A stretch of DNA of 64,000 nucleotides from Panulirus ornatus (GCF_036320965.1 NC_092257.1:17469413-17533412), one strand, 5' to 3'; counted from the first letter of the stretch, positions 21,086-33,984 are shown. Numbers and translations are program-made. The notes: generated by a model from the sequence alone, not told the origin.

Positions 21086-21540
21086 CTCGATCCTTTGAGC
21101 AGATCCTTAAAAGAAATGATTATTCGACGTCTTAAAAGAGACTTCATTAATATTTCAAGAGACTAAATTTGGTATTTACGTAATGTGCGGTTTTCAAATA
21201 AGAGGTTACGGTGCTATTATCTTTATTGTGATGAGTGAGGGAAAAAAACCACAGTGACATCAAAGAACATGGGAGTGTGGCGAGGAATTTTAGAAAAAAA
21301 AAAAACATTATAAAATACTGGAATTTTAAGGGCTTTACACGCAATTGGATCATGTTTGCCCAACTACAAAATCCACCCCGAAATCTGAGTTTACAGGGAC
21401 GTGTGACAAGACGGGACGTCGATCGAGCAGGAGGAAGAGTAGATACGAGAGAAGGAGAATGCAGAGGAAAAATCACTTATGGCAGAAGTAAAGCCGTGTC
21501 CATCAGCGATGGAACGACCACGGAGCAAGCTCGATGTGAG

Positions 21541-21735
21541 GAGACAAAGCCAGTAAGGACAGTCGAAAGATCGGAGACAGAGCCAGTAAGGACAGTCGAA
21601 AGATCGGAGACAGAGCCAGTAAGGGAAGTCGAAAGATCGGAGACAGAGCCAGTAAGGACAGTCGAAAGATCGGAGACAGAGCCAGTAAGGGAAGTCGAAA
21701 GATCGGAGACAGAGCCAGCAAGGGAAGTCGAAGGT
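21541..21735 (+). repeat. 33-bp minisatellite open on both strands, about 6 copies
   Basis: Units read AGTAAGGACAGTCGAAAG followed by ATCGGAGACAGAGCC, alternating GGACAG and GGGAAG variants. Because 33 is a multiple of three, the plus strand encodes an 11-residue repeat (EPVRTVERSET type). It sits within an open frame whose first ATG is at 21352, ending at 21759. The minus strand encodes a hydrophobic repeat (SDLSTVLTGSV type) over 21477-21803. Unit identity is high. No known protein carries these repeats to my knowledge, and no promoter or splice evidence was found, so it is annotated as a repeat. Confidence 0.85.
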
Positions 21736-22251
21736 GGAAGTCTGACGATTAGTGCCTGATGCCACATCTTGTCATATGTTCGACCACTGGATTTATGAAA
21801 CATGGAATTAAGATATTACCGCCGGGGACGTTGGCACTCCACAGTTCCCTCCACCGCCACCAGACCCACTGGGTTCGTTAGTCAACCCACCAACACACAA
21901 ACACATCCTCTCGGGTAATCTTATACTGTAGCATTTTCCCCACTTATGACGACCTGTCTCTCGTATAATTTCACCACTTACCTGTGAAGCACAGTCCTCC
22001 TCATATCCCCAATGAGATGGTGTTCTTCATCATCCCCTCATGCGTTTCTTCCCCTCTCTCTAACCATCGTTTCTTCAGATTTAGTTAAAAAAAAAATGGA
22101 ACTTCCTTAGTTTCCTCAACATCACAGTTCCCCTCATTCCCGAAGTCATCCGGCCTCCCGGTACCGTCCATGGTAATGACCCTCGACCAGTACCTCATAT
22201 CCTCACGCCTCACACCACCTGCTGCTGCGTCCTGCCTGCCTTCTCACGGGA
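21736..22251. other. Unassigned sequence
   Basis: Rich in TCCTC and CACC. An A run lies at 22088-22096. No gene or family is recognised. Confidence 0.4.
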
Positions 22252-22380
22252 CTTGATTTTTCGTGGCAAGAGCGGGCGACTCTGCCGTGCACCACTCACT
22301 CATCCTGAGGGAGGAGGCGCTACAACAGGATACAGAACATGCAAAAAGGTGCCGGGATTGGGCCCCAGTGTTTACAAGAA
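22252..22380 (+). repeat. Dispersed family A, copy 5 (diverged)
   Basis: TTTTTCGTGGCAAGAGCGGG, then GTGCACCACTCACTCATCCT, then GAGGGAGGAGGCGCTACAAC, AGGATACAGAACATGCAAAA, AGGTGCCGGGATTGGGCC. All blocks are in order, but the core has several substitutions. Confidence 0.75.
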
Positions 22381-22462
22381 CTGGTCGCTAGTCCTTTGTC
22401 ACCAGGGAACCGCAAGACACACCCATACCTAAGCAAGTCCTAAGAGAAGCACCTTAAGTCAT

Positions 22463-22464
<2 letters not shown>

Positions 22465-22531
<67 letters not shown>
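22465..22531 (+). repeat. (TC)n microsatellite
   Basis: Thirty-three TC units. Confidence 0.95.
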
Positions 22532-22534
<3 letters not shown>

Positions 22535-23096
22535 CCTAAAACCCTTAAAATACAATCCCTGGCTGCATGGGAGAGGTGAGAGTAAGGAGTAACGTACTGT
22601 GAGAAAATCTTTATCACCTGGGCATTTCTGACCACAAGCCAAACCAACTCTGGGTGTCTCGGACGGTGTGGTGTGTGTGGAGGTGAGCTATGGAACCAAC
22701 ATTCCCTGGCTTTAGGTGCGAGTGTGGGACGTGTGCCGTACATATATCAGGGTGGGACGCCTCCCTCACCATCATCATATTGCCACCTCAACCTCCACGC
22801 TAACATTAAGAGCCTACAATCCAGTATAAGTCCATCCTCTATGGCATCCCTATTTACTCATAATAAAACATCTTCTTTATATACTTTCAGACTTGTACTG
22901 AACAATGGATCTGCAATGGTCTGCAAAGAGATCACTAAATAAACCGAATCTTTTCCTTAATTCACTAACTCAGTGTGTGTTGGTGTGGGATGGAAGGATA
23001 ATCAAACGAGTTCTAGTGATGGGGAACGCCACACATCCGTCTCATGACAATACACGTCACCAGATGACGGTCAGTCTAAACATTTCGAAGACAACA

Positions 23097-23100
<4 letters not shown>
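22532..23100. other. Unassigned sequence
   Basis: No recognised gene or repeat between the two TC arrays. Confidence 0.4.

Positions 23101-23182
<82 letters not shown>
23101..23182 (+). repeat. (CT)n microsatellite
   Basis: Forty-one CT units. A short GT tract follows at about 23218-23230. Confidence 0.95.
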
Positions 23183-23184
<2 letters not shown>

Positions 23185-23230
23185 GCTCTGTGAGCAAGAT
23201 AATGTTAAGGTCCACAGGTGTGTGTGTGTG

Positions 23231-24292
23231 CGTGTATGTGTGACACCACAACTATTCCACGTCTGATAGCCATAATCATTACAGTTGACCCTGAACGCAA
23301 TCATTGATCCACCTGTAAGCCGCCCTGTGGTCACCTCTTGTGAGGGGGGGGGGGGTATACACCGTAAGGCCAAGTGGTTTACGAGTGAGGAGTGTTCAGG
23401 GCACTGACGGACACCGTACAGTCGCATAACCTCTGTAGCCCGAGAAACTCACCAACACTGAGTTAAAGAGCTGGATGCCTCCTGACCTTAGCCAATGATC
23501 ATGACCACATCACGGAACTATGCTGTTCAACTTGCTGAGTCGCATCTGCACTCCATTTGGACGGTAAATTCTGAGGCAAACCCTTGGGTTCCCGACCGAA
23601 TATCTCAGTGGTGAGGGTGTGTATGCCTGAGGGGGTAGACCCCGAGGCCTCATACTGCTGCATCCTGACCGTCACATCACGGGCCCTGCCAAGTCCACTG
23701 TTCCAAATACATCCTTCGTGGCGCACGGTCTTGTCTTCCATCGTTGCCTAACTTCTATACACCACACGTGCGGCAGATGTCCCCACTCTGAACACCGAAG
23801 TGAAAATCTTCATCATCTAGAAAGCATCATTTTTCAATCCACTTCCCACGTTATGGCGCAAGGCCAAGATAACACAGGTTCACAAACTGGAACGTTCGGG
23901 TATCCGAATATATAGGCGAGGATGACGCCAGCCATGAAGATGGACCGACAGGCCAATCGGGTGTGAGACAAATGTGTATGGAGAGTGGAGCAATAAGTGA
24001 GGGGAGGCTAAATACCATCATGGGGTACAGCCATTACCATCTAATGAGGTTCACAGGCTGGCAAGGCCCAGGGTACGGGAGTAGAGCCATCCACAGTTAC
24101 GTCAGTGTCAATGAAGGATCTACAGAGGTCATAAACCAAGAGGCCTGGAGAGCCTTACGTTATATAGTGCTGCTATACCGTGTCGGACCGGATGCTTATA
24201 TGGGACGTCATATAACTTATATTGAGTGATAAACTGACACACATATGTGTATTCCATTCTAACCCTAACCAGTATTTTTACGCCTCTCAGTA

Positions 24293-24295
<3 letters not shown>
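23231..24295. other. Unassigned sequence
   Basis: A G run lies at 23345-23354. Frames at 23499-23741 (minus) and 23963-24229 (plus) have no recognisable domain. Confidence 0.4.

Positions 24296-24332
<37 letters not shown>
24296..24332 (+). repeat. (TA)n microsatellite
   Basis: About 18 TA units. They are preceded by a TATAT-containing stretch. Confidence 0.9.
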
Positions 24333-24334
<2 letters not shown>

Positions 24335-25154
24335 TAACACGGCTGTAAACAGTTCCTGGTCTATCACGGGGTAAGGCTAGTGTAACGAGGTTGAGGGAGG
24401 CTGGTGACGGGACTGGGAGAGGAGTGGGAGGATGTTGTGACACCGCTTGACGGAGTGGCCATGTGACGCGGCGTGACGCAGGGTAATGTGTCTGCCAGGG
24501 GGTTGACTGGGGTTGGCTGAAAAGGATATGGGTGAGTGAGGTGGATGGCAAGGGTGAGGCGGATGATAAGGGTGAGGATTCGTGCGATGGGTGATGAAGG
24601 AAGGGACGGGAGGAGGGTTACGTTCACCCAGGCGACGGTGATGGGTGAGAAAGGAAGGAAGTGGATGGCATGAGGTGAGGTGCAGGAGGGCTGGTGGTGG
24701 ATGTTAATGGGTGAGGCGGGTGATGGGGGTGAAGAGAGGGGGGGGGGGGAAGACCGCCTGACAACGCCCTGGGACACACATACTCACTCACCCACCTACA
24801 CACTCACCCACACACACCCAACTCACCCACACACACATCCACCCACACCCCGCCGCTACCAGTGCCCAGCTCAACACACCACATGTCCCACAGTCCTGAC
24901 GGGGCCGGGGTGCCGCTTTTTATGACGGGCTGCTCCACACATCTGCAACGGTTTAGCTGTAATTAATTATGTGTCTTTTGCCACATACCAGCAGCCTACA
25001 GCCAGAAAGGTCAAAGGTCAGGAAGTTGCACGCTGTAGGCAGGCAGCTTCACACCGGGAAGGAGAGTGGGGAGGTGGGGGTGAGCGGGGGGTCTTCTGTT
25101 CACAATGACCCAGGAGAAGAACAGGATCCAGCAACTGTTCGGCTTACCCACTCA
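24333..25154. other. Unassigned sequence, GGTGA-rich
   Basis: 24500-24740 is a loose GGTGAGG/GGATG-rich purine-biased region and 24775-24850 a CACCCA-rich region. Both give low-complexity frames only. Confidence 0.4.
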
Positions 25155-25362
25155 CAGGCATCTGTTGTTCGGAGGACAACAGTAACTTAACAGGCACCTG
25201 CTGCGGGGAAGGACACGGGAACTTAACAGACACACCTGTTGCTGGGACGACAGCAACAGGAACCTACCTGCTCTTGGGACGGCAACAGTAAACTTAACAG
25301 GCACCCGTTACTGGGACGACGACAACAACAGGCACCTGTTGTTGGGGAAGGCAACAGTAACT
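25155..25362 (+). repeat. About 37-bp degenerate minisatellite
   Basis: Units contain AACTTAACAGGCACCTGTTG and CTGGGACGACAGCAACAG. Four to five diverged copies with internal length variation. Confidence 0.75.
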
Positions 25363-25579
25363 TGCGTGTCGTGATTTCTATTGATGATCCGGGTGCCCCT
25401 AGCACAGGGCATGACTGGTTAGCCATGAGGCGGCCGCTCCTGAGAATCATGACAGAAATATATCTTTTGCCCCAAGATCTGTGCTTAACACGGTGGGAAC
25501 CCAGCAACACTCTCCCCCAGGGTATCTGCTGACATACACTGTGGCATAGGTATAGGGTCAGACCCAGGAGTACTGGATG

Positions 25580-25835
25580 CCGTACGCAGGGCCGGCCTTT
25601 CTTATACGCCTCTATACGCTCAGGGCGTAGGGCCCCAACCTCTAAGGGGGGTCCCGACCGCTAACGGGGCACCCCAAGCCCCGAAAGTTCAGAGAGCAGG
25701 AAAACATTGTCCCAGACACCCCAAGTTTTCAAAATGTTCTGGGGGGGCATGCCCACTGGGGCGCCCCATAGAGCTCACGATTTAGGGGGTTAGCTTGAAG
25801 GGTGGAGGGGCCCTTACAAGGCTAGGGGCAAGCCC
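25580..25835. mobile_element. Possible hAT-like DNA transposon end (relic)
   Basis: The stretch beginning CAGGGCCGGCCTTTC (about 25586), with GGGCGTAGGGCCCCA and GGGGTCCCGACC downstream, resembles the CAGGGCCGGCC...AGGGCCCC terminal sequence of many animal hAT elements. This is family knowledge; no transposase and no clear opposite inverted terminal repeat were found. It could be a short non-autonomous relic or a chance GC-rich sequence. Confidence 0.35.
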
Positions 25836-25931
25836 TGGCCATGCGTCACACCTGAGGACAATAACATGTAGGGAGGAGACAAGTGAGTCAGCATGAGGGC
25901 GGGGGGGAAACCGTGATGTGGTGTGCACGTA

Positions 25932-25990
25932 ACATCGGCAAATTTATGGCGCACCCGATGCTCATCCTGTGAGTGAGCGCCATATTTACC
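25932..25990 (+). repeat. Dispersed family A, copy 6 (partial)
   Basis: ACATCGGCAAATTTATGGCG, then CACCCGATGCTCATCCTGTG, AGTGAGCGCCA. Only the 5' half and core are present; the GGATACA block is missing. Confidence 0.7.
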
Positions 25991-26450
25991 TAATACCGCA
26001 TTACGTGACCACCAGGGAGGGAAAACAATAAGCGAAAGGGTTGATTTTACCGTTACAGAATCCAATCCTTTGTCTTCAAGGAAACACCTCAACAGATCAA
26101 TCAAAATATGCGAATCATCGGGACATATCATGTCTCACACACTGGTATGTCATCGAACAAGTGCACCTTTAATTTTCCTCTAATTAGATGACTGTGAAGC
26201 ATGAAGGACACTAAGTGTTCAGCAGATACGAATCTACGTTCGAGTCACGCGTAAATGAATGAGTCAAGTCGTATATGGCTATTGCGACACTTATAGAGAT
26301 CAGAATGTGGAAAATAATGATAATGACACTTAACTATAAAGGCGAATTTCGTATCGTTTGTTCTGCGTTTAAGTCACACTTCACTCACCTGGATATATCG
26401 ACTACTACCATACGATCATGACGAACCATTCAGATATAAAGAACATAAAC
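25991..26450. other. Unassigned AT-rich sequence
   Basis: Start of an AT-rich, microsatellite-poor block extending to about 27450. No gene is recognised. Confidence 0.4.
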
Positions 26451-26822
26451 CAATCTTTTTTTTCACGCGCATTTGTCCCGACTCCAAGTATGGTTGGGTT
26501 CGATCCCTATTTAGATCGATTTCAACAAGGGTCGGGTGTTACACGCCCCATCTATACATGATTGTAATCCTATAACACTGTTGTTACAACACTCAGGTGA
26601 AGGATGAAACTGCCTATTCTTTATGATATCCATCACTTTTTTTTTTCTTCACGCGCATTTGTCCCGACTCCAAGTATGGTCGGGTTCGATTCCTATTTAG
26701 ATCGACTTCAACAAGGGTCGGGTGATACACGCCCCATCTATAGATGATTGTAATCCTATAACACTGTTGTTACAACACTCAGGTGAAGGATGAAAATGTC
26801 TATTCTTTATGATATCCATCAC
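26451..26822 (+). repeat. 186-bp tandem duplication
   Basis: Two nearly identical copies: ACGCGCATTTGTCCCGACTC at 26465 recurs at 26651, and both copies end in TTTATGATATCCATCAC. Each has a T-rich start and contains GGGTTCGAT(C/T)CC, which resembles a polymerase III B box, though no A box is visible at the right distance. The low divergence suggests a recent local duplication. Confidence 0.9.
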
Positions 26823-27582
26823 ATCCAATCGTCTTTCAGACACTCATTACTCACAGCTCAACTGTCTCGTGGTAAGACCAGCTATCTTTCAACATTACTA
26901 TCCATAAGAATGAAATGCAATGGTTATCATAACTGCAATGTATATGTTTTGAAAAGTGAGTCTTAGAACTATGTCAGGTTTTCCCGAATGTATTTTCATT
27001 GATGCATTATTTATCTTAATCTAATCTTGTGTTGTTTATTCTTATTTAACGTATTAAATAGTCTTGCATCTTTTTACACAGAATCACACGAAAGTGATCG
27101 ATATAAAAGAGACAGCAGACGATAGGGATGATGGAGATCTTTTAATTCCATTAAGGGAAGTTCCTTCACCCCTCCAATAGTACCCAATACCTTTCCTATC
27201 TTGGGTCGTGTCTTGGCTAAATAGTAATACGAAGCATACGACTCTAGAACGAAACTCCGGGGAATATATCAATATTCTTCGTCCAACGTTTCAAAATGTA
27301 AAGGACGCCAAGTGGACCGATACCTTTTTTGCTGCCTGTACATGCGTCACAAGGCTTACCCTACAACACCCATATATATATATTTCCCCAAAACAGGAAG
27401 AACACGTGATTTGGGAAATCAAGGAAAAAAAATTGATTGTATAATTATAAAGCAATAAAGTAGGGCGGGGGAGCTGATGGAGGGTGTGTTATTACGCGGT
27501 GCAGTGCGCACCCACCCTTCAGGTTCCCCTCACGCCCAAGGTGAGGCCTTCCTGCCTCCCCTTCCCCTAACCCACTTCCGCC
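26823..27582. other. Unassigned AT-rich sequence with a short open frame
   Basis: The frame at 27208-27444 (78 codons, plus) is non-repetitive and charged, but I recognise no family. A T-rich run and TATATATA near 27370 are the only repeats. Confidence 0.35.
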
Positions 27583-27715
27583 ACTGACCCTACTTCCGCC
27601 ACTTATCCCCATCTTCACCGCTATCCTCACTGCCACCACTAATTTCACCGCCACTACTACCCTCACTGACACCGATGTCCTCACTGCCATCACTATCCTC
27701 CCTGCCACCATGCAG
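27583..27715 (+). repeat. Degenerate C-rich minisatellite
   Basis: Loose units of CACTGCCACCACTA plus TCCTC, about 18-24 bp, highly diverged. Confidence 0.6.
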
Positions 27716-28248
27716 GGTAAGGTGTGACTCACGGAAAGTCTGCACGGATGGACAGAGCGAGCCCAAGCTACGTAGGCGACACCAACCTCCACTAAGACCA
27801 GAGTCAGAGCCAGGCATGAGAAGTGAGGGATGGGGGGCTGGCTGGCTGGCCTGCGGAGGGATGGCCCTCTTAGCGGCCTTCCCCCAGGGTTGCCTCCCGA
27901 ACCACCACGCCACCACCAGTGAAGGCTACAGCCCCAGTGACGCACAGTGACGAGTGCCATACCACCACCACCACCAGCAGGAACAGTGAAGGTTACGGCC
28001 ACGGTGCCAGACTCACGGGAGTGTCATCCTACACGTGGGGAGGGAGGAGGGAGGCAGCGCAGCCTACTTAAATCACCACGCGTCCGCTTCCGGGCCACGG
28101 GCAGCACGCGCGCCCCTCCCTCCAAGGAAAGGGGTAACCGTCTTCTGCCCTACACACCTCCTGTACAGCCCGCTACGCTGAACTCCAGCACACACTACGT
28201 TGAACGCATCCTGTGCGTCGTGAACCTGACTCCTTTAAACCTTCAGAG

Positions 28249-28249
<1 letters not shown>
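27716..28249. other. Unassigned GC-rich sequence
   Basis: Long frames occur on both strands (27445-28002 minus, 27947-28564 plus). They are low complexity with no recognised domain. Confidence 0.35.

Positions 28250-28291
<42 letters not shown>
28250..28291 (+). repeat. (CA)n microsatellite
   Basis: About 20 CA units. Another short tract occurs at 28463-28485. Confidence 0.9.
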
Positions 28292-28293
<2 letters not shown>

Positions 28294-28661
28294 CACAGCA
28301 AAACAAAAACAATGTTTACAACCAGATGAACGAGCGCGTACTACCTTCTACACGTGCCCCAGGGATCAAGACCTGCCCCTGGTGACCACAAGGGAGGTCT
28401 GGAGTACAGTAACTTCCGCTACGGGCGGCCACCAAAGCCGCGCCACAGCTGCTACTGCCGCCACACACACACACACACACACACATAACCTACCAAGACA
28501 CATTCCTCCACACAACCCCATCACACACTCCAAGTTTTGGACGTGCTGGTATTTACGATGTTAACTAAGTAGCTTCTTTAATTTACCCTCAGAGAGTCAT
28601 ATTTACATGACCGTATCGACGAACAAGAACACGGAACAACGAGGAAAATATAAAACTTACC

Positions 28662-28925
28662 AATGGCGTTACTGTGTTGTCAGTGGAATTGCTGTGTTGC
28701 CATTGGAGTTACTGTGTTGTCATTAGAGTTAGTGTGGTGTCACTGGAGTTACTGTGTTGTCACTGGAGTTACTGTGCTGTCAGTGGAGTTACTATGTTGC
28801 CATTGGAGTTAGTGTCGTCACTGGGGGTTACTCTGTTGTCACTATAGTTACTGCCTTGTCACTATAGTTACTGTGTTGTCACTATAGTTACTGTGTTGTC
28901 ACTGGAGTTACTGCGTTGTCATTAA
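28662..28925 (+). repeat. 20-bp minisatellite, about 13 copies
   Basis: Units read GTTACTGTGTTGTCACTGGA with variants ATTGGA, ACTATA and AGTGGA. The best-conserved run is 28840-28925. Confidence 0.9.
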
Positions 28926-29092
28926 GTCAGTGAAACGAACGTGCTCTTCCTCGTCATGAGGATCCTCGCCATGCTAGCTACCCGCTCGGCCGTGGATGTA
29001 AGGAACGTCTACATCTGAAAATAAATGCGACGCGAGACATCCATGGGTGACATGCCAGTCGAGATCCTGAACACCTCCACCGTGCTCCCTCC

Positions 29093-29093
<1 letters not shown>

Positions 29094-29159
<66 letters not shown>
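29094..29159 (+). repeat. (CA)n microsatellite
   Basis: Thirty-three CA units. Confidence 0.95.
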
Positions 29160-29160
<1 letters not shown>

Positions 29161-29284
29161 GTAACAAGAAATCTGCATAGCAGAAAAAAACTGAAACTTT
29201 TCTACAAAGTCGATCAATTCCCGTATGTAAACAAACGCAGTGTACGCAGAGGCGTTACCGAGGCCGCACACAAGACTGGAGCAG

Positions 29285-29482
29285 GCAACTCCACCGTCCC
29301 CTACTCTGCCTACTACTGTGGTGTGTATGGAGCAGAGCACCTCCACCGTCCCCTCCGCCTACTACTGTGGTGTGTATGGAGAAGAGCAGCTCCACAGTCC
29401 CCTACTCTGCCTGCTACTGTGGTGTGTATGGAGCAGAGCGCCTCCACCGTCCCCTACTCTGCCTGCCACTGTGGTGTGTGTA
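29285..29482 (+). repeat. About 50-bp minisatellite, 4 copies
   Basis: Units contain CTCCACCGTCCCCTACTCTG, CCTACTACTGTGGTGTGTAT and GGAGCAGAG. One unit has a deletion of CTACT. Copies are otherwise nearly identical. Confidence 0.9.
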
Positions 29483-29928
29483 AACGTGACGCTTCCTTAA
29501 TATCTCCAAGATGGTGGGGATGAATGACGTGGTAACCCAACACTGAGGGAGGCAGCACGTGTGCTGCACCCAACAGACGGGCGGGACATAAGGATATCCG
29601 AGCCCCTCCACTTAATGGCCGGGGCTGTAAATAGAAACATTACCTTCTGCTGCCAAGTTCGACATATGGGGAGGCGAGGGGCCCCCCAGCAGACACCCTA
29701 GCAACTCTCCCATCACAACCCCAGCAACGCTGCCTCCTACCATCCCCCCTACCCCGGACCTACACCCCGGCAACACAACCCCAGCAACACCACCCCAGCA
29801 TCCTCAACCCCCCCTAAAAGAGACCCACTCAATCCTCACACATCACGAAACAGACTCACTTTTCTTTCCGTATGAGAACACTCAAACCACAAGACGACCC
29901 TTGGAAACGTGCTGACGAATTCTTCCAT

Positions 29929-30029
<101 letters not shown>

Positions 30030-30289
30030 ACCACAGTTAGCCTGTGGGAACAGGAGCAGGAGAGGGAGGGGGGTGGTCCCGTCCAGGAGAGAACCCCTCC
30101 CGCTCCTCCCCCCCCCACCAATCCACCCTCCCCCAGACTCACTCATTGTTCAGCGTGAGTCACACCTCATATTGATCTCTCAAGGTCCATCTCACGCTAG
30201 GTTGAATGATGATTACTGATGCATTCACACGCTCGCTGGCAAAACATGTGTTCAGTCCGAACACACAGGCTCTACTACAACTGTAAATG

Positions 30290-30290
<1 letters not shown>

Positions 30291-30348
<58 letters not shown>
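30291..30348 (+). repeat. (TA)n microsatellite
   Basis: Twenty-nine perfect TA units. Confidence 0.95.
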
Positions 30349-30349
<1 letters not shown>

Positions 30350-30419
30350 CAGTCTGGTCCATATCATGACACACGTGTATCTGTTGTGTGGTTATCTATA
30401 TATACAGTTCTACATTCGT

Positions 30420-30420
<1 letters not shown>

Positions 30421-30495
<75 letters not shown>
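30421..30495 (+). repeat. (GT)n microsatellite
   Basis: Thirty-seven perfect GT units. Confidence 0.95.
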
Positions 30496-30496
<1 letters not shown>

Positions 30497-30604
30497 ATGA
30501 GCCAGGCTGTCATCATACGGTCTGGGTAACACAGATCACTTACCGTGTACTGCCGGCCACAACACTCGCCTCCTCAGCACATCAGTTTGTACTTACCTGA
30601 AAAA

Positions 30605-30862
30605 CAGAGATACATCAATCACTACAATACTGTATAGATAACAGAGATACATCAATCACTACAATACTGTATAGATAACAGATACATCAATCGCTACAAT
30701 ACTGTATAGATAACAGAGATACATAAATCACTACAATACTGTATAGATAACAGAGATACATCAATCACTACAATACTGTATAGATAACAGAAATACATCA
30801 ATCACTACAATATTGTATAGATAACAGAGATACATCAATCACTACAGTACTGTATAGATAAC
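30605..30862 (+). repeat. 39-bp minisatellite, 6.6 copies
   Basis: Units read AGAGATACATCAATCACTAC followed by AATACTGTATAGATAAC. Very low divergence, with single substitutions (AAATAC, CGCTAC) and one deletion of AGAG. No unique spacers alternate with the units, so it is not CRISPR-like. Confidence 0.95.
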
Positions 30863-31653
30863 GTAATAAAACTCTTAACACTAACGCGTAAACCAGTATA
30901 TGGATCAGGCAGATGGACTCCGCAAATGACTATTCCTTTTCGGGCAATTACTTCATACTTTACCGTTCTAAGTACACACAGACCCGGGCCTTCGTGTGAT
31001 AGTGTTGGTGAAGTGGAAACGGCAGAGGGAGGGAAGGAGGGGATGGGTGGGTGGAGGCGCGCACTGAGCCAGCGGCGGGTACAATACATCGACGGCGGAA
31101 GAGGGGGAGCGATCGGGGGTTCCTCGTCCCGATGGAGAGAGGGGTGCGGGGCGTGGACCAGTGTCAAAAACACGGGGAGGACCAGAGTTAAAAACATGGG
31201 TGTCATCCTTCGTACCGGCAACGCGGGACGTAATCATAGAGGATCACAAGACTCGTATGAGGGAGAAATTAACGTAACATGGAGACAATCCAGAGGTCAC
31301 AATACATCGTGTATAGGGCATACAGTAGGAAGAATGCACTGCCACTGGTAACAGTACAGACGGGGTATAGGGTACATAATATAAAGATACACAATTCACA
31401 GGATGCAGAGAGACGCTGACGGTAACACAAGTTACATGATGCATCGGAGACTTTGGGCTTAGAGGAAGAGACTGTCCTCAAGAAAAAAAGAGAGCATCGT
31501 TATCATTAAAATGTTATCACAAAGCTCTCGGTAACTCAAGACACTGAGGCCTCAATAACATAACGTTCGTGTGGACGTGTCTATCAAGAGTGGAGCAGCG
31601 GCGGCGACACCCCTAAAATGCTCGGGGGGGTCACAGTCCTCTGCATCATGCCA

Positions 31654-31702
<49 letters not shown>
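31654..31702 (+). repeat. (CA)n microsatellite
   Basis: Twenty-four CA units. Confidence 0.95.
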
Positions 31703-31706
<4 letters not shown>

Positions 31707-31859
31707 TGTGGCGGTGATAATATCACACTGCCTGATACAGTGTCGATGGTGTCCAAACTGGCGTTTCCTGGGCCTTAAAGCCATCACGATCTTCAGTACA
31801 ACAGAAACGGCAGAGTCAAAAACGCCAGCGGAACTCCACGGGCGCTACACACCCACCTT

Positions 31860-32763
<904 letters not shown>

Positions 32764-33050
32764 AGGTGAGGTAACACTAGTGTCTGTGTGTGTCTTGTGT
32801 CTCCCAAAAACTGTGAAAGGTGAGGTAACACTGGTGTCTGTGTGTGTGTGTCTTGTGTCTGGCAATAAACTGTGAAAAGTGAGGTAACACTGGTGTCTGT
32901 GTGTGTCTTGTGTCTGCCAATAAACTGTGAAAGGTGAGGTAACACTGGTGTCTGTGTGTCTCTTGTGTCTGCCAACAAACTGTGAGAGGTGAGGTAACAC
33001 TGGTGTCTGTGTGTGTCTTGTGTCTGCCAATATACTGGTAACTGTTGACA
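32764..33050 (+). repeat. About 57-bp minisatellite, 5 copies
   Basis: Units contain GTGAGGTAACACTGGTGTCT, GTGTGTGTCTTGTGTCTGCC and AATAAACTGTGAAAG. The internal (GT)n part varies in length between units. AATAAA in each unit resembles a polyadenylation hexamer, but no upstream gene is visible. Confidence 0.9.
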
Positions 33051-33229
33051 CTTACCTAAGCTGCCACCAAACAATATACTGATATGGGGTTAAGCACAGC
33101 CTAACGTGCAACACCAGTAAGTCTTCCCAGTGTTCATGTGACCAGTCACTGCCCCAACCTTTGTGGTGAATCACCAGGCAAACCTAGAAATGCCAAGCCT
33201 CACACAAACACCTGGGTCATGTATTCCCA

Positions 33230-33445
33230 CTGGTGACTGTATTATGTACTCTCACTTGTGGCTGTATTATGTACTCACACTGCTGACGACTGTATTATGT
33301 ACTCTCACTTGTGACTGTATTATGTACTATCACTTGTGACTGTATTATGTACTCACACTGCTGACGACTGTATTATGTACTCTCACTTGTGGCTGTATTA
33401 TGTACTCTCACTCGTGGCTTATGGCTGTATCATATACCCTCACTC
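33230..33445 (+). repeat. About 24-bp minisatellite with two-level structure
   Basis: Units read TGTATTATGTACTCTCACTT plus GTGAC or GTGGC. Some carry CACTGCTGACGAC instead, giving a higher-order repeat of about 75 bp. Confidence 0.85.
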
Positions 33446-33774
33446 GTAACTGTATATCAACCTTCCATGATTTCCAACAATGACAGATCTCTGAGGCAGG
33501 CTAAGGCAGAAGCCACTTTCCTCACATCACGTGCTCAAGCGTACAGCCCAGGTTGAGCCAGAACTGACGCAAGAGTCGAGAATAATACGATCATAAAAGA
33601 TTTCTATCATCTGCTCGAGGCTGCCCGCTGCTGTTCAACAACTGGACAGTTGGGCAGCCTGAAGGACGAAGGTTACAGCAATCTGGTAGCCCCAGCGTAT
33701 AGCTCCCATCGTAGCCCCAACACAGCAGTGGCCAGGTAACCCACAATATCAATGTGGTAGTCTATGATACAACA

Positions 33775-33856
33775 GCAGAGCTGGATGTCAGTATAGCAAC
33801 AGGTTTGGCTATCAGTATAGCAGCAGTGTTGGGTATCAGTATAGCAGCATGGCAGC
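33775..33856 (+). repeat. About 25-bp short tandem repeat
   Basis: Three units of ATCAGTATAGCAGCAGTGTT followed by GGGT or GGCT. Confidence 0.75.
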
Positions 33857-33984
33857 ATGGGTGTAGTGAGAGTGAGGCCACGCGTTTGCATCCCTAACCC
33901 ACTGGGTAGCCCCGCGCCCTCACATCAAGGCACGGGTAATGACACTCGAAGTAACACGCGCAAGTCGTTCACATATACTCACAC

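Noticed and set aside
26495..26700. tRNA-like GGGTTCGAT(C/T)CC in both copies of the duplication
   Set aside because: No A box at the right distance and no cloverleaf could be drawn.
27445..28564. Long frames on both strands near 27.4-28.5 kb
   Set aside because: Opposing frames of similar length in GC-rich, partly minisatellite DNA; low complexity with no recognised domains.
30605..30862. CRISPR-like regular repeat
   Set aside because: Units of 39 bp follow head-to-tail with no unique spacers, in a eukaryotic context.
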